From: a virus
DNA length: 24,308 nucleotides
Strand: one strand, 5' to 3'
IMG/VR virus record: IMGVR_UViG_3300042887_002679
Coordinates: 1 to 24,308 of that record
Both the position numbers and the translations under genes were made by a program. Position 1 is the first letter of the stretch. Each line of letters opens with the position of its first letter. Below are positions 1 to 17,349 of the stretch, one piece after another. A model generated the notes under the pieces. It did no database searches. It was not told where the DNA came from and was given only the letters and a program-made list of their open reading frames with translations.

Positions 1-67
1 CAGTATATAGGGCATCAAATAAGTCTGATTCGTTAAAAATGGGGTTACTAAATTTGTCTAATCTCAT
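1..67 (-). CDS. 5' end of a leftward phage gene, truncated by the window edge
   Basis: Reading leftward from an ATG at 67-65, the frame stays open to the window edge for 22 codons, starting MRLDKFSNPIFNESDLFDAL. It begins 9 nt after the stop codon of the 76-aa gene, so it is the next cistron of the same leftward operon. No clear Shine-Dalgarno is visible before it, so translation may be coupled to the upstream gene. The fragment is too short to assign a function. Only the tight spacing and good amino-acid composition support it as a real start. Confidence 0.6.
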   Translation of the reverse strand, partial: MRLDKFSNPIFNESDLFDALYT

Positions 68-76
68 ACATGTATT

Positions 77-307
77 TTAACTTACATTTATGAGTTTGTC
101 AAGTCCTTTATTTCTTGTTTCTACCGCATTCTGCCATTCTGTACGTTGTCGTGTTGCTAATTCTTCTTTGTATACATCAAGTATACTTGAAATTTGATTT
201 TGAACACCATAATTAGAAGTCATAAAATATTTCTTTGTTAAATCATTAATTTTAGCTTCAATATCGGCATTTTTAAGGGTGACTAGATCAGGAACTAATG
301 GATGCAT
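77..307 (-). CDS. conserved short phage protein, 76 aa, unknown function
   Basis: This small soluble protein starts MHPLVPDLVTLKNADIEAKI. It is predicted mostly helical and charged, with a glutamine- and arginine-rich C-terminal half (KEELATRQRTEWQNAVETRN) that could form a coiled coil. No membrane segment, signal peptide or catalytic motif is visible. The start at 307 lies 3 nt after the stop of the 205-aa structural gene, and an AGG about 10 nt upstream may serve as a weak ribosome site. From memory, similar short proteins with the 'PDL..L...DLE.KI..L..KYF' opening occur beside structural genes in T4-like marine phages, but I cannot name one. The context suggests an assembly or virion-accessory role, which is inference. 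Confidence 0.8.
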   Translation of the reverse strand: MHPLVPDLVTLKNADIEAKINDLTKKYFMTSNYGVQNQISSILDVYKEELATRQRTEWQNAVETRNKGLDKLINVS

Positions 308-310
308 ATA

Positions 311-928
311 TTAACCTATCATGTTAAATTCGCCAACATATTTTACAAATAGTGAGTTACCGCCGTCATAACTCCAAACATCAATGACAAATTCGCTATT
401 ACCTGTAACATGTGGAAATATAAAGTCTGCTTCTTTGTAAACGGCCGCGTTGTTTGTGCCGCCAATACTTAATACATCGGATACAGTTCTTAACGGTGCT
501 TCAGCATCTGGTAGAAATTTTAAGTGTATTCTAACACTTGCGTATTGCCCGGCTGCCGGCCATCCAGTTACTGTAATTGCTGTATCTAAGTTTACTAAAA
601 ACTTATGCAAATTTCCAGTAGTTAAGTCTACTGTAATTGAAGAGCCAGATACTAGTGAAGAAGTGCGGGCAATGCTATAGAACTTCTTATAAGTACCATT
701 GATGATTTTACTAGCTCCTAAATCATTTTCAACAACGCCATAAGGTGTATTCATAGCCGATGTTAATACTGCTCTGTTGCTAATATTTTGAATTTCATTC
801 CCAGCTACGATTAATGCAGCTTTAATCGCAGTAAAGTTAGTACGAAACCCGTCGGTGTTGTTATCAAGACCTGCAACTGGATAGTTTTCATTAATTGCAG
901 TTGTTGATATTGTGCTGGTATATGTCAT
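311..928 (-). CDS. phage structural / fibre-like protein, 205 aa
   Basis: The N-terminus (about residues 10-45) carries a motif I associate with virion structural proteins of T4-like marine phages: NENYPVAGLDNNTDGFRTNF followed by TAIKAALIVAGNEI, a short helical segment. The rest is Ser/Thr/Val-rich and predicted beta, without cysteines or membrane segments, as in fibre or decoration proteins. The ATG at 928-926 overlaps the TGA of the upstream 785-aa gene (ATGA). It has an AAGGA site at 939-935 with 6-nt spacing and its own GATAAATA motif at 966-959, so it can be translated both by coupling and from its own late transcript. The exact virion location is unknown. A similar N-terminal motif opens the giant fibre on the other strand. 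Confidence 0.75.
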   Translation of the reverse strand: MTYTSTISTTAINENYPVAGLDNNTDGFRTNFTAIKAALIVAGNEIQNISNRAVLTSAMNTPYGVVENDLGASKIINGTYKKFYSIARTSSLVSGSSITVDLTTGNLHKFLVNLDTAITVTGWPAAGQYASVRIHLKFLPDAEAPLRTVSDVLSIGGTNNAAVYKEADFIFPHVTGNSEFVIDVWSYDGGNSLFVKYVGEFNMIG

Positions 929-3282
929 AGTATTTCCTTGTTATTATTGAATATGATATATTTATCAGTATTTGATCCTTCAACTGAATCAATTATGAAT
1001 CTATCAACACTATAATCAATTAATTTAAAATCAAACCCACTGTATTTAATTTTTAGCAAAATACTATCGGCTTGTCCTACTTTACAAAAACATATAGGAA
1101 CGGCTGCAGTATATCCTAACTCTTTTCGGCTATCAGGTTGCACCGATTGCATCCATAACGGGAGGAAATTATGTTTTGGAGGATTTATTTTTTTAAATTC
1201 AGCTCGCCAACTTGCTATGTTGTTTAACTTAGGCGTAGGCAAACCAATAGGATCAATTATTTCTAAATACACAACTTCGTACACTATAGTATGAGTTCCG
1301 GGTAAAATACCATATGCTTTACGAATATTACCAGTGCGGAATCGCTTGGTTGTAAAATTTAAATGACTTTTATATGTGCTAAGTGTAGTAGTTTTAATAC
1401 CTTCAAACACTAGCATTGATAAATCAGATTGTACACCAAATGACGGGTCATACGGCCTGTATATTTCATCACCAGTGAATACTGACGATTTAATAAACGA
1501 ATTCCACAGATTGCGATGCGGTGGTGTTAAGAACGGTTTAACTCTAATATTACTATACTTTATAGTATTAGGTGTTTTAACTAATACGTTAAATGTTTTA
1601 ATGTTTTCGCTGTATACTGCTTGATCGTTTGCAGTAACTGTAAATGTAAAGTTGCGATCAAAGGTAGTTGCATAGTTATCAAAGGTAGTATTATCTATCA
1701 AATCAAATGATGTTAACCCTAATGTTGTGTTAGTTTGATCAAAGGTAGTGTTGTCTGTAAATATTTCTTTACCTTCTTTTATAACATTGCCTAATATGTC
1801 TAATTGATCATAACTAAAACTAGTACACGATGCAAATTGCGAAACTTTTCCAATAATTTCACCATCGGGCATTAGTGTTAACCCAGGAGGCAATGTACCT
1901 GATGTAAGAGTATGGACAACTTCTGAATTTTGAAATACGCTTAATGCACGAACTAATAATGTTGAATTATATCCGGCATTAATTGACCCTAAATTAGAGG
2001 TAGTAACCCATGATAACACACTGTCAATCTCGCCAATTAGTTTAAGGGTAAATGTTCTTGATGCACTAGCAGTTTCGTATTTGTCTTCGTCACCGTGTCT
2101 AGTTGCTGTAATCGTAAATCTGTAAATTATAGTAACTGCAGGTTGCTCTGGAACACGACCGTATACTTCGCCCGTTCTTTCGTCAAACATCATACCTGGT
2201 GGTAATCCGTATACACCCCAATATAAGTTAGTAAAGCTAGCAGATGATGTATGAGGTACTAAACATATATAAGTTAGATTTGCGTTTTCATATATTAAAT
2301 CATTAAGTTTGTAAGCAGTTAATGGTTGCCATGCAGTTGTTGTTGATTCAAGTGTGTAATAAATTAATCCTGTATCGTATACATCTAATACTAATGTAAC
2401 ATAATTATTAGCACGATACAGTCCTAAATACGAGGGTGTAATCCATATTGGACGTTGTAAATAACTAACATCTGCGGTGTATAGTCCAATATCGGATGAG
2501 ATAGGCGCATCTGAATCTGCTCTAAAATAATCTCGATTTATTACAGCAATTTTAAAACGATGACTTGGCGGATGAGATGATTGACTGTCAGTAACAAACA
2601 CTTCAAATTCGTATGTTCTGTTAATTGAGGTCGGTGTTAGTGTTGCAATATATGCATACAATCCACGGTCGTAATCATACCCGTCGTATCCAAGTTGTGA
2701 TTGCACATTTGCAAAATCATATGATCCTATATCATAATAACCGTTATCGTATTGCCCGGTACCATCTTGAGGTGTAACTGAAGTTACTGATTGCAATACA
2801 CCGTAGATTACACCTGATTTTGTAAGAGTTAATCCCGGAGGCAGCGATCCATAACGATCTTCCATATAATACGATAGTTCTTGTCCAGTAATCGTATCTG
2901 CATCAATTGCTACTAATTGATAGTTTATAAATGTATTGTCAATTACATATAACTGATGACTAGGGCTAACATCAAGCAATCCCTCTGGAGTAATAAATTC
3001 TGGTTCATCAGATCCAACAATATTAATAGAAAATGTTCTATCGGAAATTTCACCATTCTTACTAGCTCGTATACAAAATGTAAATGTTGTCTCGCGTGCT
3101 ACTTCGTAAGGTGTACCTACAATATAAAAATCTTGAATTCGTAACCCCGGAGGCAATTGTCCGGAAATAACTGTATATGTAACTGCGTAATCTATTTCGC
3201 ACGGAAGTTGCTGATTTAATTCAGTGCCTTCGTCATGATCTATAAGATGACCAGAGTTTTGTGTCCAAACATTAAGTGTCAT
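925..3282 (-). CDS. virion structural protein with four putative Ig-like (He_PIG) LPPGL modules, 785 aa
   Basis: This large structural protein is built from cadherin/Ig-like modules of the He_PIG type. The hallmark LPPG(L/M) turn occurs at about residues 43-47, 147-151, 360-364 and 464-468. Each is followed by a G(x)I/V-x-G strand (for example SGVIYG, TGEVYGRV, DGEIIGKV) and a strand like the FTFTVTA core. Two low-complexity inserts stand out: a Tyr/Asp/Gly-rich stretch at about 177-210 (YDNGYYDIGSYDF...GYDGYDYDRG) and NTTFD-type repeats at about 509-542. The last ~200 residues contain no LPPGL turn and resemble a C-terminal domain I recall from marine T4-like phage structural proteins (IYRPYDPSFGVQ). 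It is the first gene of the leftward operon, 18 nt downstream of a GATAAATA motif, with only a weak ribosome site (GAGAA). A fibre, whisker or neck/tail surface protein is likely; the exact part is unknown. Confidence 0.8.
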   Translation of the reverse strand: MTLNVWTQNSGHLIDHDEGTELNQQLPCEIDYAVTYTVISGQLPPGLRIQDFYIVGTPYEVARETTFTFCIRASKNGEISDRTFSINIVGSDEPEFITPEGLLDVSPSHQLYVIDNTFINYQLVAIDADTITGQELSYYMEDRYGSLPPGLTLTKSGVIYGVLQSVTSVTPQDGTGQYDNGYYDIGSYDFANVQSQLGYDGYDYDRGLYAYIATLTPTSINRTYEFEVFVTDSQSSHPPSHRFKIAVINRDYFRADSDAPISSDIGLYTADVSYLQRPIWITPSYLGLYRANNYVTLVLDVYDTGLIYYTLESTTTAWQPLTAYKLNDLIYENANLTYICLVPHTSSASFTNLYWGVYGLPPGMMFDERTGEVYGRVPEQPAVTIIYRFTITATRHGDEDKYETASASRTFTLKLIGEIDSVLSWVTTSNLGSINAGYNSTLLVRALSVFQNSEVVHTLTSGTLPPGLTLMPDGEIIGKVSQFASCTSFSYDQLDILGNVIKEGKEIFTDNTTFDQTNTTLGLTSFDLIDNTTFDNYATTFDRNFTFTVTANDQAVYSENIKTFNVLVKTPNTIKYSNIRVKPFLTPPHRNLWNSFIKSSVFTGDEIYRPYDPSFGVQSDLSMLVFEGIKTTTLSTYKSHLNFTTKRFRTGNIRKAYGILPGTHTIVYEVVYLEIIDPIGLPTPKLNNIASWRAEFKKINPPKHNFLPLWMQSVQPDSRKELGYTAAVPICFCKVGQADSILLKIKYSGFDFKLIDYSVDRFIIDSVEGSNTDKYIIFNNNKEIL
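959..966 (-). promoter_or_regulatory. candidate T4-type late promoter (GATAAATA) for the 205-aa gene
   Basis: GATAAATA on the minus strand, 30 nt upstream of the ATG at 928, inside the 3' end of the 785-aa gene. It differs by one base from the T4 late consensus TATAAATA. The expected start, about 6 nt further on, would leave a leader containing the AAGGA site at 939-935. Confidence 0.5.
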
Positions 3283-3300
3283 AAATATTCTCGTTTTGTG

Positions 3301-3308
3301 TATTTATC
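3301..3308 (-). promoter_or_regulatory. candidate late promoter (GATAAATA) of the leftward structural operon
   Basis: GATAAATA on the minus strand, 18 nt upstream of the ATG of the 785-aa gene. It faces away from a second GATAAATA on the plus strand at 3344-3351, forming a divergent late promoter pair in an 87-nt intergenic region. Confidence 0.55.
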
Positions 3309-3343
3309 GTTTATTTTTCGTTCTGCTGTGCTATGAATTACAA

Positions 3344-3351
3344 GATAAATA
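3344..3351 (+). promoter_or_regulatory. candidate late promoter (GATAAATA) of the membrane-protein gene
   Basis: GATAAATA on the plus strand, 18 nt before the ATG at 3370. It is followed by the ribosome site AAGGA at 3360-3364 with 5-nt spacing. The same octamer lies at the equivalent place on the other strand of this intergenic region. Confidence 0.55.
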
Positions 3352-3369
3352 CTAATAAAAAGGATTCCT

Positions 3370-3759
3370 ATGAAATACAACACTGGAAATAATAGTCCAA
3401 GTTACACGTCTACTATAAATGTAGCTACACACCGGCGTAGGCTATATGCTAGTTTAGTAATAGTACTTACAATCGTTGGTATAATTAGTAGTTGGGTATA
3501 TATTGACAGGGTTAACCTTAGTATTATGTGGTGGGGTATTATTTCGATCAGTTTAATAATTGGTCTAAACTGGATGTATTGGACAATAAGTGAATTAGAT
3601 AAAATAATTAGATCTATAGATAATGAATATTATCTATTAAATGAAATATCAACAGACCTTGCACATGTAAAAATTATAATAAATTGTAAAAAAACAGCAA
3701 CATCTGATACGCCGTGTGATCAATGTCCCAATGAAGATACATGTCTTAACAGGAAGTAG
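3370..3759 (+). CDS. small membrane protein with two transmembrane helices and a Cys-rich tail, 129 aa
   Basis: Two hydrophobic segments are clear, at about residues 25-45 (LYASLVIVLTIVGIISSWVY) and 50-71. A short polar loop (DRVN) separates them. HRRR just before the first helix suggests a cytoplasmic N-terminus, so both ends would be inside. The C-terminal ~55 residues are soluble and end in Cys106, Cys116, Cys119 and Cys125 (CDQCPNEDTC), a possible metal-binding cluster. The start is supported by AAGGA 5 nt upstream and a late promoter motif. Size and two-helix topology would allow a holin-like or membrane-remodelling role, but holins do not usually carry a Cys cluster and no lysis gene is nearby. 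Function unknown. Confidence 0.75.
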   Translation: MKYNTGNNSPSYTSTINVATHRRRLYASLVIVLTIVGIISSWVYIDRVNLSIMWWGIISISLIIGLNWMYWTISELDKIIRSIDNEYYLLNEISTDLAHVKIIINCKKTATSDTPCDQCPNEDTCLNRK

Positions 3760-3760
3760 G

Positions 3761-3789
3761 TTGACTTCTTGAAGCAATGATTATATAAT
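3761..3789 (+). promoter_or_regulatory. near-consensus sigma70 promoter for queD
   Basis: TTGACT at 3761-3766, a 17-nt spacer, then TATAAT at 3784-3789. The -35 matches the consensus in five of six bases and the -10 in all six, at the optimal spacing. Transcription would start near 3796, about 20 nt before the queD ATG. The promoter begins 1 nt after the stop codon of the preceding gene, so queD can be read by host RNA polymerase independently of late transcription. Confidence 0.75.
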
Positions 3790-3816
3790 ATAGCTTTTTA
3801 ATAGACAGGCAATTAT

Positions 3817-4350
3817 ATGAAATGGGAAATAGATAAAGAGTTTCATTTTGAAATGGGACACAGAGTATGGGCACAAAAATTAAATCATGTTGAGTTAAGT
3901 ATTTCAACTGAATGTGCGTGTAAACATTTACACGGACACAGCTATTCAATTAAAGTATTTTTAGGTTCTGACAGTTTAGATCATTCAGAAATGGTTACGG
4001 ACTTTAAGAATTTAAACTTTATGAAACAATTTGTAGATGATGTGCTAGATCATAAGTTTATGATTGATATTAATGATCCAAACTTTAAGTTAATTACAGG
4101 TAACGAATGGAGCAAAGCCAAACACCCATTTGCAAACTTTACTAACTTAGGAAGTTACAACTGGGTTGGATTAACTGAAGGTGAGCAGTTACATTATAAT
4201 AGTTTTGTACTAGTAGATTTTGTACCAACTAGTGAAAACATCTGTAAGTATTTGTTTGAATATGCACAATCACGCATAGGTGATGTAGCAAAGGTTACTG
4301 CAGTTGAGCTGTGGGAAACTCGCAAAAGCCACTGTAGATATACTGGATAA
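3817..4350 (+). CDS. queD: QueD / 6-pyruvoyl-tetrahydropterin synthase family enzyme, 177 aa
   Basis: This cytosolic T-fold enzyme of the PTPS/QueD family makes 6-carboxy-tetrahydropterin from dihydroneopterin triphosphate on the way to 7-deazaguanines (preQ0, queuosine). The key residues can be aligned by eye to E. coli QueD: zinc ligands His15 (FEMGHRV), His39 and His41 (LHGHSY), catalytic Cys35 in CKHLHGH, Asp62 in VTDF, Asp78-His79 in LDHKF, PTSENI at 137-142, and Glu167 in LWET. All catalytic positions are kept, so it is probably active. It is longer than the ~120-aa E. coli enzyme, because about 45 extra residues lie between LDHKF..D and PTSENI (about 89-133). The ATG at 3817 has only a weak AGG upstream. 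The gene stands alone between its own sigma70 promoter and a strong terminator. No queC, queE, folE or transglycosylase gene is in the window, so the end product (modified DNA, tRNA or pterin) cannot be told. Confidence 0.88.
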   Translation: MKWEIDKEFHFEMGHRVWAQKLNHVELSISTECACKHLHGHSYSIKVFLGSDSLDHSEMVTDFKNLNFMKQFVDDVLDHKFMIDINDPNFKLITGNEWSKAKHPFANFTNLGSYNWVGLTEGEQLHYNSFVLVDFVPTSENICKYLFEYAQSRIGDVAKVTAVELWETRKSHCRYTG

Positions 4351-4351
4351 G

Positions 4352-4379
4352 AAAAAAGGCAGCTTAGGCTGCCTTTTTT
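4352..4379. terminator. bidirectional Rho-independent terminator between queD and the AT-hook gene
   Basis: Stem GGCAGC (4358-4363) / GCTGCC (4368-4373) with a TTAG loop, flanked by six A's on the left and six T's on the right. It therefore reads as a hairpin plus U-tract on either strand. It starts 1 nt after the queD stop and lies about 45 nt beyond the stop of the converging leftward gene. Confidence 0.9.
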
Positions 4380-4394
4380 ATTGATTACATAATA

Positions 4395-4426
4395 ATAACA
4401 TAGTTGTGCAAAGTTTGCAATGTTAT
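4395..4426. repeat. inverted repeat at the 3' end of the AT-hook gene
   Basis: Nested arms ATAACAT (4395-4401) / ATGTTAT (4420-4426) enclose TGCAAA-G-TTTGCA (4407-4419), with five unpaired bases on one side. The outer right arm covers the stop codon of the leftward gene at 4425-4423. There is no U-tract, so it could be a transcript-stabilising hairpin or a protein-binding palindrome. It could also be chance in AT-rich DNA. Confidence 0.4.
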
Positions 4427-4752
4427 ACTTTGTCTTTCTTAGGACGACCTTTTTTCTTAGCTGGTGCAGGTTGTACAAATTGAACAATATTTGCAGGTTC
4501 GGCTTTTGCTACAGTTTTTTTAGCAGCTGGTTTTTTAGCAGCAGGCTTAACTCCTTTGGCTACTGCAGTAACTACGTGTACTGGTGTAACTTCTTTTGCT
4601 TTTGGTTTACGTGTTTTTGGTTTTACATCTGCAACTGCAACTTCGGTAATAACAACAGCTTCGTTAATATCAGTATGTACTAATATAGTTTCTGCATCTG
4701 TTTTTGTAGTTGCAGGTTTTGGTCTAAAAAATCTTTTAATAAATTCAAACAT
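4423..4752 (-). CDS. Lys/Ala/Pro-rich basic protein with C-terminal AT-hook-like motif, 109 aa
   Basis: The N-terminus is short, basic and aromatic (MFEFIKRFFRPKPATTKTD). A valine-rich acidic middle follows, then a histone-H1-like low-complexity tail with repeats such as KPAAKKPAAKK. The last residues, KKKGRPKKDK (99-108), contain the G-R-P core flanked by lysines that defines AT-hook minor-groove DNA binders. It is probably mostly disordered and likely binds DNA or another polyanion. AAGGAG at 4763-4758, 5 nt before the ATG, is the best ribosome site in the window, and an exact TATAAATA lies just upstream, so strong late synthesis is likely. Possible roles are genome compaction or packaging, a virion internal protein, or host nucleoid targeting; none is proven. 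It converges on queD. Confidence 0.75.
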   Translation of the reverse strand: MFEFIKRFFRPKPATTKTDAETILVHTDINEAVVITEVAVADVKPKTRKPKAKEVTPVHVVTAVAKGVKPAAKKPAAKKTVAKAEPANIVQFVQPAPAKKKGRPKKDKV

Positions 4753-4768
4753 AATATCTCCTTTTTCA

Positions 4769-4776
4769 TATTTATA
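4769..4776 (-). promoter_or_regulatory. exact T4-type late promoter motif TATAAATA
   Basis: TATAAATA on the minus strand, 16 nt upstream of the ATG of the 109-aa basic protein. It overlaps the stop codon (4774-4772) of the zinc-ribbon gene. The leader would be very short, with AAGGAG at or near the transcript 5' end. Confidence 0.55.
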
Positions 4777-5059
4777 AATGCCCTAATGTCTTTAGACTAC
4801 TAACTGGCATATCCCATAAATTTCGTTGTTCAACACCTTTTGATTGAGCAAATTTCTTTGCATTGCATTTGCTGCACACATGGTATACTTCATTAGATAG
4901 CCGAGTAGGATCCATTGATCCTTTATTGCGATTAAATAATTGTCCGCAATTGTCGCACCTTAATGTAATAATAGTTTTACGCCTAACATACGAATGTTCA
5001 ATTCCTAATTTACTAGTGCGTGTAAATGTTGTAGTTATATACTCTGTAGAAATGATCAT
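4772..5059 (-). CDS. zinc-ribbon-like conserved phage protein, 95 aa
   Basis: Two CxxC knuckles, Cys35-x2-Cys38 (RCDNCG) and Cys62-x2-Cys65 (VCSKCN), are 24 residues apart, as in treble-clef or zinc-ribbon folds. They are followed by a basic helix (AKKFAQSKG). The N-terminal 34 residues are Thr- and Arg-rich and predicted beta. There are no HNH-type His/Asn residues around the second knuckle, so a nuclease call is not supported. The start at 5059 has no Shine-Dalgarno. A TATAAT hexamer on the same strand at 5082-5077 could be a -10, but no good -35 accompanies it. The stop lies 20 nt before the ATG of the AT-hook gene, so the two may be co-transcribed. Function unknown; nucleic-acid binding is a guess from the fold. 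Confidence 0.7.
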   Translation of the reverse strand: MIISTEYITTTFTRTSKLGIEHSYVRRKTIITLRCDNCGQLFNRNKGSMDPTRLSNEVYHVCSKCNAKKFAQSKGVEQRNLWDMPVSSLKTLGHL

Positions 5060-5092
5060 ACTGTATTTACATTAAGATTATAGAATTTTTTT

Positions 5093-5100
5093 GATAAATA
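5093..5100 (+). promoter_or_regulatory. candidate late promoter (GATAAATA) of the giant fibre gene
   Basis: GATAAATA on the plus strand, 41 nt before the ATG at 5142. The leader contains the ribosome site AAAGGGG at 5124-5130, 11 nt from the start. This would drive the three-gene fibre block, as no strong terminator is seen between those genes. Confidence 0.55.
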
Positions 5101-5135
5101 TTATAAAACATTATGTTCACAAGAAAGGGGTGTAA

Positions 5136-17312
<12,177 letters not shown>

Positions 17313-17349
17313 ATGATATATAAAATTAATAAAATAAAGGGTTTTAATA

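Noticed and set aside
3370-3759. Definite holin call for the two-helix protein
   Set aside because: Topology alone is not enough; no endolysin or spanin gene is adjacent and the Cys-rich tail is atypical.
4194-4487. Minus-strand open frame across the 3' end of queD
   Set aside because: It runs through the strong terminator and overlaps two well-supported genes; the product is not protein-like.
4772-5059. HNH homing endonuclease for the CxxC...CxxC protein
   Set aside because: The catalytic His-Asn/His pattern around the second knuckle is absent, and the protein does not interrupt another gene.
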